Shown here: in pieces, positions 54,713-62,649 of the stretch
How the letters are laid out: each line of letters opens with the position of its first letter
Position numbering within the stretch: position 1 is the stretch's first letter
The notes under the pieces: generated by a model
The model's database searches: none
What the model saw: only the letters and a program-made list of their open reading frames with translations
What the model was told of the DNA's origin: nothing
Made by a program: the position numbers and the translations under genes
Assembly: GCF_030866825.1 (NCBI RefSeq)
Contig: NZ_CP133020.1
Coordinates: forward strand, 1,860,001-1,924,000
DNA from: Rathayibacter sp. SW19
GTDB lineage: Bacteria > Actinomycetota > Actinomycetes > Actinomycetales > Microbacteriaceae
Length of the DNA: 64,000 nt
Reading direction: 5' to 3'

Positions 54713-55822
54713 GTGAGTTCACTTTCTGATCTGCCACTGCGTGACGACCTGCGAGGAAAGGCTCCGTATGGGGCGCCGCAGAAGCATGTGCCGGTCGCGT
54801 TGAACGTGAACGAGAACACGCATCCGATCCCCGATGCCGTTGCGCGGGACATCGTTGCGGCGCTGTCGGATGCGGTCGGTCGCGCGAATCGCTATCCGGA
54901 TCGTGAATTCACCGAACTGCGGCACTCGCTTGCCGGCTATCTCGGTCATGGACTTACGGCTGACAACATTTGGGCAGCCAACGGGTCCAACGAAGTCTTG
55001 CAGCAGATCCTGCAAGCATTCGCCGGGCCCGGAAGGAGCGTTCTTGGCTTCGCTCCGACGTACTCGATGTACCCGATCCTGGCGAACGGAACCGGAACGC
55101 GGTGGGTCGCGGGGGACCGCGGCGACGAGTTCAGCGTGTCGCCCGCGCATGCTGTCGAGTGGATCAATCGCACTCACCCCGACGTCATCCTGCTGTGTGC
55201 GCCGAACAATCCGACAGGAACGCCGTTGTCGTTGGATGTGATTGCCGCGGCATACGAAGCGACCGATGGGATCGTCGTTGTCGATGAGGCCTACTCCGAA
55301 TTCATGCCAAAGGGTCAGCCGAGCGCGCTGACGTTGCTCCCCGGACGCGACCGCTTGATCGTCTCCCGCACGATGAGTAAGGCGTTTGCGTTCGCCGGCG
55401 TGCGACTCGGCTACCTCGCCGCTGACCCCGCGGTGACGGATGCGATGCGCCTGGTCCGTCTGCCCTACCACTTGTCCGTGCTCACGCAGGCTGCCGCGAT
55501 CGCCGCACTGAAGCACGCCGATGAGATGCTCGCGATGGTCGACGACATCCGCGCCCAGCGTGACCGCATCGGGCAGGGCTTGACTGCGCTCGGCTACCTC
55601 CCGCACGACAGTGGCAGTAATTTCGTTCTATTCGGAGGTGTCGCCGACCCGCACGCGATGTTCGAGGCGCTGCTGGCCGACGGGGTATTGATCCGCGACG
55701 TCGGCATTCCCGGCCACCTTCGCGTGAGTGCTGGCACGCAGACCGAGACGACCGCATTTCTCGATGCGGCCGCACGCTTCAGCGTGCAGGCGAACAGTGT
55801 CATCGCGCCGCTAGGGTTGTGA
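54713..55822 (+). CDS. hisC: Histidinol-phosphate aminotransferase
   Basis: A 369-residue PLP aminotransferase of histidine synthesis. LNVNENTHPIPDAVARDIVA, NRYPDREFTELRHSLAGYLG, IWAANGSNEVLQQILQAFAG and LLCAPNNPTGTPL lead to VVDEAYSEF. The PLP-lysine lies in SRTMSKAFAFAGVRLGYLAA. GTG start, possibly leaderless. First gene of hisC-hisB-hisH-priA. Confidence 0.95.
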   Translation: MSSLSDLPLRDDLRGKAPYGAPQKHVPVALNVNENTHPIPDAVARDIVAALSDAVGRANRYPDREFTELRHSLAGYLGHGLTADNIWAANGSNEVLQQILQAFAGPGRSVLGFAPTYSMYPILANGTGTRWVAGDRGDEFSVSPAHAVEWINRTHPDVILLCAPNNPTGTPLSLDVIAAAYEATDGIVVVDEAYSEFMPKGQPSALTLLPGRDRLIVSRTMSKAFAFAGVRLGYLAADPAVTDAMRLVRLPYHLSVLTQAAAIAALKHADEMLAMVDDIRAQRDRIGQGLTALGYLPHDSGSNFVLFGGVADPHAMFEALLADGVLIRDVGIPGHLRVSAGTQTETTAFLDAAARFSVQANSVIAPLGL

Positions 55823-55825
55823 ATC

Positions 55826-56434
55826 ATGAGCACCGGTACGCGCATCGCGCAGCTTCAGAGAGAGACGACAGAGTCGAGCATTGAGTTGTCCCTCGACTTG
55901 GATGGCTCGGGGATTGCGGACATTCATACCTCTGTGCCGTTCTTCGATCATCTGCTCACCGCGTTCGCGAAGCACTCGTTGACCGATCTCTCGGTCCGCG
56001 CATCCGGCGACGTCGAGATCGACGTGCACCACACGGTCGAGGACGTTGGGATCGTGCTCGGCAAGGCGATCGTGCAGGCTCTGGGAGACAAGAGTGGCAT
56101 CGCCCGCTACGGCGACGCCCTCGTGCCGCTCGACGAAGCCCTCGTCCAGGCGGTCGTTGACATTTCAGGCCGACCCTACCTCGTGCACGCCGGCGAGCCC
56201 GCAGGTTTTCAGTACCACCTGATCGGCGGTCATTTCACCGGATCCATGGTGCGGCACGTGTTCGAGGCGATCGCGTTCAACGCAGCGCTGACAACGCACA
56301 TCACAGTGCTCGGCGGACGTGACCCGCACCACATCGCCGAGGCGGAGTTCAAGGCGTTCGCGCGTGCATTCCGTCAGGCCAAAGCGCTTGACCCGTTCAT
56401 CGTCGGTATCCCGTCGACAAAGGGCGCCCTGTGA
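55826..56434 (+). CDS. hisB: Imidazoleglycerol-phosphate dehydratase
   Basis: A 202-residue Mn-dependent dehydratase. It is the monofunctional form without the phosphatase domain. Metal-binding His motifs are in DIHTSVPFFDHLLTAFAKHS, DVHHTVEDVGIVLG and GGRDPHHIAEAEFKAFARAF; SLDLDGSG and MVRHVFEAIAFNAAL also match. Starts 3 nt after hisC and overlaps hisH by 4 nt. Confidence 0.96.
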   Translation: MSTGTRIAQLQRETTESSIELSLDLDGSGIADIHTSVPFFDHLLTAFAKHSLTDLSVRASGDVEIDVHHTVEDVGIVLGKAIVQALGDKSGIARYGDALVPLDEALVQAVVDISGRPYLVHAGEPAGFQYHLIGGHFTGSMVRHVFEAIAFNAALTTHITVLGGRDPHHIAEAEFKAFARAFRQAKALDPFIVGIPSTKGAL

Positions 56435-57066
56435 TTCAGCCCTTGGTCGTCGTCCTCGACTATGGGTCTGGGAACGTGCATTCGGCCGCGAAGGCGCTCG
56501 AGGCGGCCGGTGCCCGAGTACAGCTCACAGCCGACGCGGCGCGCTCTCGCGAGGCGAACGGACTCGTGGTGCCCGGTGTTGGCGCATTCCATGCCGTCAT
56601 CGACGCACTGCGTGCGGTGCGCGGCGACGAGATCATCGACCGTCGATTGGCAGGCGACCGGCCGGTGCTGGGCATCTGCGTCGGTATGCAGGTGCTGTTC
56701 GAACACAGTGTGGAGTTCGGAACGGATGTGGACGGGCTTGGCGAGTGGCCCGGCGAGGTCACCGAACTGCGCAGCGAGATCCTCCCGCACATCGGCTGGA
56801 ATACGGTCGAAGCTCCTGAAAGCTCCGTCCTTTTCGACGGCGTTCGCGATCAGCGCTTCTATTTCGTTCACTCCTTTGCGGCACATGAGTGGCAGATCGA
56901 GTCGGGCCGCGCCTTCCGGGAGCCGGCGCTGACGTGGGCGACGCACGGGTCGAGGTTCCTGGCGGCGGTCGAGAACGGGCCGCTTTCTGCCACGCAATTT
57001 CATCCGGAGAAATCCGGCGAAGCCGGCATCCGTCTGTTGCGCAACTGGGTGAACGGCCTGCGCTAA
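56431..57066 (+). CDS. hisH: Imidazole glycerol phosphate synthase, glutaminase subunit
   Basis: A 211-residue class I glutaminase supplying ammonia to HisF. VVLDYGSGNVHSAAKALEAA, PGVGAFHAVIDALR, the nucleophile Cys in PVLGICVGMQVLFEHS, and the His and Glu in SATQFHPEKSGEAGIRLLRN form the triad. HisF is not in the window. Coupled to hisB. Confidence 0.95.
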   Translation: MIQPLVVVLDYGSGNVHSAAKALEAAGARVQLTADAARSREANGLVVPGVGAFHAVIDALRAVRGDEIIDRRLAGDRPVLGICVGMQVLFEHSVEFGTDVDGLGEWPGEVTELRSEILPHIGWNTVEAPESSVLFDGVRDQRFYFVHSFAAHEWQIESGRAFREPALTWATHGSRFLAAVENGPLSATQFHPEKSGEAGIRLLRNWVNGLR

Positions 57067-57124
57067 ATTTGAGGCTTGTGCCGGAATAGGCGCGGTCACT
57101 GCTATTCGAGGATCGAAAACGACC

Positions 57125-57871
57125 ATGAGTGAGTTCAACAGAACACCACGTCTTCTGCTTTTGCCCGCCGTCGATGTCGCGGCGGGCAAAGCGGTTAGGC
57201 TGACGCAGGGCGAGGCCGGCTCGGAGACCAACTACGGCGACCCGGTGGCCGCTGCGGCCGATTGGGCTGCCCAGGGCGCGGAGTGGATTCATCTCGTCGA
57301 TCTGGATGCCGCGTTCGGGCGCGGCGACAACCGTGCCCTCCTGCGTCGGGTGATCAAGCAGGTCAGGGGCGTCAACGTGGAACTGTCCGGCGGTATTCGC
57401 GATGATGCGTCACTGGAATCCGCGCTGGAAATCGGCGCCAAAAGGATCAATCTCGGCACTGCGGCGCTGGAGAACCCCGAGTGGGCTGCCAATGTGATCA
57501 CGCGTTACGGCGAAGCCATCGCCGTCGGCCTCGACGTGCGCGGCACGACCCTGGCGGCGCGAGGCTGGACAAAGGACGGCGGGGATCTGTGGCAGGTCAT
57601 CGACCGGCTCGAAGAAGCCGGATGCGCGCGCTACGTCGTGACGGACGTCACGAAGGACGGCACCCTGCAGGGCCCGAACATCGAATTGCTGCGGGCTGTG
57701 ACGGCACGAACGGCGCGGCCCGTGATCGCCTCCGGCGGCGTTTCAAACCTGGACGACATTGCCGCCCTGCGGGAGCTCGTGCCGTCCGGCGTCGAGGGTG
57801 CGATCGTGGGCAAGGCGCTTTATGCGGGCGCGTTCACACTGGCGGAAGCCTTGGACGTTGCCGGGGACTGA
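57125..57871 (+). CDS. priA: PriA: bifunctional HisA/TrpF isomerase
   Basis: A 248-residue TIM barrel for the ProFAR isomerase step of histidine synthesis. LLLPAVDVAAGKAVRLTQGE carries the catalytic Asp in the PriA-type context. VNVELSGGIRDDASLESALE, INLGTAALENPEWAANVI and YVVTDVTKDGTLQGPNIELL with the second Asp follow. In actinobacteria this protein often also does the TrpF reaction; dual activity is inferred from the family, not proved here. Confidence 0.92.
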   Translation: MSEFNRTPRLLLLPAVDVAAGKAVRLTQGEAGSETNYGDPVAAAADWAAQGAEWIHLVDLDAAFGRGDNRALLRRVIKQVRGVNVELSGGIRDDASLESALEIGAKRINLGTAALENPEWAANVITRYGEAIAVGLDVRGTTLAARGWTKDGGDLWQVIDRLEEAGCARYVVTDVTKDGTLQGPNIELLRAVTARTARPVIASGGVSNLDDIAALRELVPSGVEGAIVGKALYAGAFTLAEALDVAGD

Positions 57872-58646
57872 TTCGCACGCGAGTGATGCGCGCGCCAGTG
57901 ATTCCGCCGGCCAGCCCTGGGCCGGGCGGCACTTCAGCGCGAACACCTCGGCGACCGACGACGGCACCGTCACGCCGGCATTGGCTGTCGCACTCCAGGC
58001 ATTTCACGACGGTCACGGCGGGCCAGAGGCTGTCGTGGACGCGTTCCGCGACGCGCGGTTGCTGGTTCCACTGGTCTCGCACCTCGCGGAGGCAGGCGTC
58101 GACGAACACGGTCGCCGGGTGGACAAGAAACAGGAACTTGCGATCGTCACGGTCGCCGGGCCGGAAGGCCGCAATGTCCTGCCGGTCTTCTCCTGTGTTG
58201 CGACCATGAGTGCGTGGAATCCGAAAGCGCGGCCCGTGCCGCAGAACGGAGCACGGGTGGCCTTGGGAGCCGCGAGTGAGCAGACAGAGCTCGTGGTGCT
58301 CGACCCGGGCAGCGACACCGAATTCGTGTTGCGTCGGCCGGCTCTGTGGGCGCTCGCCCAGGGTCAGCAATGGATTCCCAGCTACTCGGATGCCGCCGTG
58401 CGCGATGCGTTCACGACCTCGATTGAGCGCGAACTCGCCGTTCATGCGGTCGAACTCACGGCGGGTGACCCCGGATATCGGCTGTCTGCACCGGAGCTGG
58501 TCGTTCACTTGCAGCTGGCGGCAGGACTGAGCGAGCAGGAGCTCGATGTGGTGATGGCGCGACTGGCTGCGCGATGGGCTGCAGACGACGCAATCGCCAC
58601 ACGGGTCGATTCCCTCACGGTGCGGCTGACGACAGCGCCCGATTGA
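57858..58646 (+). CDS. SseB-family protein
   Basis: About 262 residues, matching the SseB N-terminal domain family: LVPLVSHLAEAGVDEHGRRV, KKQELAIVTVAGPEGRNVLP and VFSCVATMSAWNPKARPVPQ. A second part (LSAPELVVHLQLAAGLSEQE) ends the protein. No ATG or GTG fits, so I use TTG 57858, which overlaps priA by 14 bp; that start is uncertain. It follows priA in many actinobacteria. Molecular role unknown. Confidence 0.78.
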   Translation: MPGTDSHASDARASDSAGQPWAGRHFSANTSATDDGTVTPALAVALQAFHDGHGGPEAVVDAFRDARLLVPLVSHLAEAGVDEHGRRVDKKQELAIVTVAGPEGRNVLPVFSCVATMSAWNPKARPVPQNGARVALGAASEQTELVVLDPGSDTEFVLRRPALWALAQGQQWIPSYSDAAVRDAFTTSIERELAVHAVELTAGDPGYRLSAPELVVHLQLAAGLSEQELDVVMARLAARWAADDAIATRVDSLTVRLTTAPD

Positions 58647-58711
58647 TCGGGCCGCACTGGATCGAGGTCGAGCCTGACCGGCGAGGCCCGATGAACAGCA
58701 ACGAGCCTGAC

Positions 58712-59113
58712 TCAGTTGACCGGGCCGGTGTACTTCTCGCCAGGGCCCTTGCCGATCGGGTCGGGTATGACGGACGCCTCGCGGAAAGCCAACTGCAAGG
58801 ACCGCAATCCGTCTCGCAGGCTGCGTGCGTGCTCACCACCGATGTGGGGCGAGGCAGCAGTGATCAATCCTGCCAAGGCATCGATCAGCTTGCGAGCCTC
58901 GTCGAGGTCGGTCTGCGTTTCGGGGTCATCGGCGAGACCGCACTTGACGGCCGCAGCGCTCATCAGATGCACGGACGCCGTGGTGATCACCTCGATTGCG
59001 GCGACATCCGCAATGTCCCGAGTCGCTGAGGCAACGGCCGCGCTCTGGTCGGCGTCCTGCACGAACAGCGCAGTCTCCTGCTCGAGCGGCTGGCCGGGGG
59101 CGTCGGTCATCAT
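58712..59113 (-). CDS. DUF1844 protein
   Basis: A 133-residue protein. DIADVAAIEVITTASVHLMS, AAVKCGLADDPETQTDLDEA and RKLIDALAGLITAASPHIGG match DUF1844, a small helical actinobacterial family almost always encoded divergently beside infC. Function unknown. Start at ATG 59113 (second ATG at 59110). The C-terminus is Gly/Pro-rich. Confidence 0.85.
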   Translation of the reverse strand: MMTDAPGQPLEQETALFVQDADQSAAVASATRDIADVAAIEVITTASVHLMSAAAVKCGLADDPETQTDLDEARKLIDALAGLITAASPHIGGEHARSLRDGLRSLQLAFREASVIPDPIGKGPGEKYTGPVN

Positions 59114-59143
59114 GGTCCTTTACGAGTTGCTGGCGATATCTGT

Positions 59144-59398
59144 TAGACTTTTGCAGGCTTCAAGACGTCAGTCTTGAAACGAAAGTGGAGATTCTCCCAC
59201 CCGCGCTTGACCGCTTTACTAGGTTACCGGGTTGTTCGCACTCCGCCGACGCGATGAAAATCGTGTCGGTCGTCTGGGTGCCGTGCCGGAACGACGAGTG
59301 ATCGTCATTGCCGGGTGCGCGAATTTCTTCTCTCGTCACGCGTCGACAACCGTCGGATGCTTGTGGCCGGTAACCATGCTCACCCAGAGGAGAAACGC
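59144..59398 (+). promoter_or_regulatory. infC-rpmI-rplT promoter and leader
   Basis: A -10-like TAGACT (59144-59149) is followed by a perfect 8-bp hairpin TTCAAGAC/GTCTTGAA (59159-59178, GTCA loop) and about 220 nt of leader before the infC ribosome site. IF3-L35-L20 leaders commonly mediate autoregulation. I could not match this one to a known class. Confidence 0.45.
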
Positions 59399-60033
<635 letters not shown>

Positions 60034-60034
<1 letters not shown>

Positions 60035-60228
60035 TGCCCAAGCAGAAGACCCACTCCGGGGCCAAGAAGCGCTTCAAGGTCACCGGCAGCGGCAAGATCA
60101 TGAAGCAGCAGTCCGGCATGCGCCACAATCTCGAACTGAAGTCGAGCGATCGTAAGCGTCGTCTCAACCAAGAAGTGGTGTTGTCCAAGGCCGACACCAA
60201 GGTCGCCAAGAAGCTTCTCGGCAAGTAA
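60034..60228 (+). CDS. rpmI: 50S ribosomal protein L35
   Basis: A 64-residue basic protein: MPKQKTHSGAKKRFKVTGSG at the start, then MRHNLELKSSDRKRRLNQEV. Length is normal. Its ATG overlaps the infC stop by one base (TAATG), giving translational coupling. Confidence 0.97.
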
Positions 60229-60258
60229 CGCCGGCACACACGTAAGGACGATAAGAAA

Positions 60259-60651
60259 ATGGCAAGAGTAAAGCGGGCCGTCAACGCCCACAAGAAGCGC
60301 AGGGTCATCCTCGAGCGCGCAGAAGGCTACCGCGGCCAGCGGTCCCGCCTGTACCGCAAGGCCAAGGAGCAGGTCACCCACTCGCTCGTCTACAGCTACC
60401 GCGACCGTCGTGCGCGCAAGGGTGACTTCCGTCGCCTGTGGATTCAGCGCATCAACGCTGCGAGCCGCGCGAACGGACTCACCTACAACCGCCTCATCCA
60501 GGGCCTGAACCTGGCAGGTGTCGAGGTGGACCGCCGTATTCTTGCCGACCTCGCCGTCACAGAGCCTGCCACCTTCGCCGCGCTCGTCGAAACAGCCAAG
60601 AAGGCCTTGCCGGCCAACACTTCGGCTCCCAAGGTCGAGGCTGCCGCATAG
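60259..60651 (+). CDS. rplT: 50S ribosomal protein L20
   Basis: A 130-residue basic protein: MARVKRAVNAHKKRRVILER, GYRGQRSRLYRKAKEQVTHS, RDRRARKGDFRRLWIQRINA and NRLIQGLNLAGVEVDRRILA. An early 23S assembly protein and usual translational repressor of its operon. A short C-terminal Ala/Lys extension is common in actinobacteria. Third gene of the infC operon, followed by a strong terminator. Confidence 0.97.
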   Translation: MARVKRAVNAHKKRRVILERAEGYRGQRSRLYRKAKEQVTHSLVYSYRDRRARKGDFRRLWIQRINAASRANGLTYNRLIQGLNLAGVEVDRRILADLAVTEPATFAALVETAKKALPANTSAPKVEAAA

Positions 60652-60673
60652 CCTGCGCTGATATACCACCCGT

Positions 60674-60709
60674 CGAATGGCCCGCAACGAGCTCGTTGCG
60701 GGCCATTCG
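60674..60709. terminator. Terminator of the infC-rpmI-rplT operon
   Basis: A perfect 36-nt palindrome whose left arm is CGAATGGCCCGCAACGAG. It folds to a stem of up to 16 bp with a minimal loop and lies 22 bp after rplT. No T-tract. Confidence 0.8.
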
Positions 60710-60723
60710 CATTCCCCGTGCGG

Positions 60724-60729
60724 CATACT
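60724..60729 (+). promoter_or_regulatory. -10-like element of the SPOUT methyltransferase gene
   Basis: CATACT ends 6 nt before the GTG at 60736 with no Shine-Dalgarno sequence. Confidence 0.3.
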
Positions 60730-60735
60730 TGAAGT

Positions 60736-61536
60736 GTGCTCGACAATCCACGGTCACCCCGCGTTCGCTCTGTTGCCAAGCTGGCCAGGAAGAGCGCGCG
60801 GGTCGACACGGGCAGCTTCCTGTTGGAGGGTCCGCAGGCCACCGCCGAGGCACTGACCTTCCGCCCGGAACTCGTCGTTGAACTGTTCGCAACGCCGACT
60901 GCACTCGAGCGCCACCCGGAGATCGCGAGGGCTGCCAGCGCCGCCCAGCTCGAGGCCGTGTTCGTCTCAGAACAGGTGCTCGAATCGATGTCCGACACGG
61001 TGACGCCTCAAGGCTTCGTCGCCGTGTGCCGGCAGTTTCCGACATCGCTCAAAGACGTCTTTGGGCTGAAGCCGCGCCTGCTCGCGATTCTGGAAGAGGT
61101 ACGCGACCCGGGCAACGCCGGCACCATCGTGCGTGCGGCCGATTCGGCCGGTGCTGACGCGGTGATTTTCACCGGCCGGTCCGTCGACCTGTACAACCCG
61201 AAGGTTGTGAGGTCGTCGACCGGATCGATCTTCCACCTGCCCGTCGCGGTCTCCGCGACGCTTGCGGATGTCGCTGCTCGCGCTCGCGCGGCGGGTCTCC
61301 AACTGCTCGCGGCCGACGTCAAGGGGGAGGACCTGCTGCTTGCGCGGACCGAGGGGCTGCTGGCGCGTCCGACGGCATGGATCTTCGGCAACGAGGCGCG
61401 CGGACTCACCGACGCCGATCTGCAACTGACCGATCGCGTCGTCACGGTCCCCATCTACGGCAGTGCCGAGTCGATGAATCTGGCGACGGCGGCATCTGTT
61501 TGCCTGTACGAGTCCGCATTCGCCCAGCGCAGTTGA
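60736..61536 (+). CDS. TrmH/SpoU-family RNA 2'-O-methyltransferase
   Basis: A 266-residue SPOUT enzyme with the three family motifs. Motif 1 is LEEVRDPGNAGTIVRAADSA, motif 2 is WIFGNEARGL and motif 3 is YGSAESMNLATAASVCLYE. An N-terminal substrate-binding domain (KSARVDTGSFLLEGPQATAE) precedes them. rRNA or tRNA 2'-O-ribose methylation is expected; the target nucleotide cannot be assigned. It lies between rplT and pheS as in most actinobacteria. Confidence 0.92.
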   Translation: MLDNPRSPRVRSVAKLARKSARVDTGSFLLEGPQATAEALTFRPELVVELFATPTALERHPEIARAASAAQLEAVFVSEQVLESMSDTVTPQGFVAVCRQFPTSLKDVFGLKPRLLAILEEVRDPGNAGTIVRAADSAGADAVIFTGRSVDLYNPKVVRSSTGSIFHLPVAVSATLADVAARARAAGLQLLAADVKGEDLLLARTEGLLARPTAWIFGNEARGLTDADLQLTDRVVTVPIYGSAESMNLATAASVCLYESAFAQRS

Positions 61537-61594
61537 CCCGGCAACGCAGCCGACCTTGGACATCAAGCGATTCTTCGGGCTCCAGCGCCTTAGC

Positions 61595-61600
61595 TAAACT
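61595..61600 (+). promoter_or_regulatory. -10-like element of a probable leaderless pheS promoter
   Basis: TAAACT ends 8 nt before the pheS GTG (61609). No Shine-Dalgarno sequence is present. Confidence 0.45.
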
Positions 61601-61608
61601 TGTGAATC

Positions 61609-62649
61609 GTGTCTGAATCAATTGAAATCTCCGAGTCTGCAGTGGCCGCGGCGCTCGACGCCGCCCTCGCGGCGATCGCGGCGGCGACAGACTCCGAGTC
61701 GCTGAAGTTCGTGCGTGCGGCGCATACGGCTGAGCACTCGCCGTTGGCCCAGCTCAACGGGGCCTTGCGTAGCGTCGCCCCCGAGCAGAAGGCCACCCTC
61801 GGCAAACTCGTCGGGCAGGCCCGCGGGCGGGTGAACCAGGCGTTCGCCGCGAAGGAACTCGAGATTCAGGCAGCAGAAGACGAACAGCGGCTGGCAGACG
61901 AGACCATCGATGTCACCGCGGTGCCGTCGCGGCGGCGGGAGGGGGCGCGGCATCCGCTCGCTTTAATGCACGAGAAGATCGCGGACATCTTCGTCGGTAT
62001 GGGCTGGGAGGTTGCGGAGGGGCCCGAACTGGAAAACGAGTGGTTCAATTTCGACGCCCTCAACTTCGACGAGGATCACCCGGCACGTGCACTTCAGGAC
62101 ACCTTCTTCATCGCCCCCGCAGAATCGCACCTCGTACTGCGCACCCACACGTCGCCTGTGCAGATTCGGGCGCTGCTCGAGCGGGGTGTGCCGTTGTACG
62201 TGGTGGCACCGGGCCGCGTCTACCGCACCGACGAGCTGGACGCCACTCACACGCCGGTATTCAGCCAGGTTGAGGGCATCGCCGTCGACAAAGGGCTGAC
62301 CATGGCACACCTGCGAGGAACGCTCGAACACTTCGCACGGCAGATGTTCGGTGACGAGGCGAAGATCCGCCTTCGCCCGAACTACTTCCCGTTCACCGAG
62401 CCGAGCGCCGAAATGGACGTCTGGCAGCCGCACGCCAAGGGCGGCGCCCGCTGGATCGAATGGGGCGGCTGCGGCATGGTGAACCCCAACGTGCTGCGGG
62501 CGGCGGGAGTCGACCCAGACGAATATTCCGGCTTCGCATTCGGCATGGGAATCGAGCGCACGCTGCAATTCCGCTCGGACCTCAACGACATGCGCGACAT
62601 CGTCGAAGGCGATGTCCGCTTCAGCAAGCAGTTCGGAATGGTGGTCTGA
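61609..62649 (+). CDS. pheS: Phenylalanyl-tRNA synthetase alpha subunit
   Basis: A 346-residue class II synthetase subunit. An N-terminal coiled coil (about 1-90) leads to HPLALMHEKIADIFVGMGWE, ENEWFNFDALNFDEDHPARA, VLRTHTSPVQIRALL (motif 2 region), and RLRPNYFPFTEPSAEMDVW. GFAFGMGIERTLQFRSDLND is motif 3. Charges tRNA-Phe with PheT. GTG start. TGATG overlap with pheT. Confidence 0.96.
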   Translation: MSESIEISESAVAAALDAALAAIAAATDSESLKFVRAAHTAEHSPLAQLNGALRSVAPEQKATLGKLVGQARGRVNQAFAAKELEIQAAEDEQRLADETIDVTAVPSRRREGARHPLALMHEKIADIFVGMGWEVAEGPELENEWFNFDALNFDEDHPARALQDTFFIAPAESHLVLRTHTSPVQIRALLERGVPLYVVAPGRVYRTDELDATHTPVFSQVEGIAVDKGLTMAHLRGTLEHFARQMFGDEAKIRLRPNYFPFTEPSAEMDVWQPHAKGGARWIEWGGCGMVNPNVLRAAGVDPDEYSGFAFGMGIERTLQFRSDLNDMRDIVEGDVRFSKQFGMVV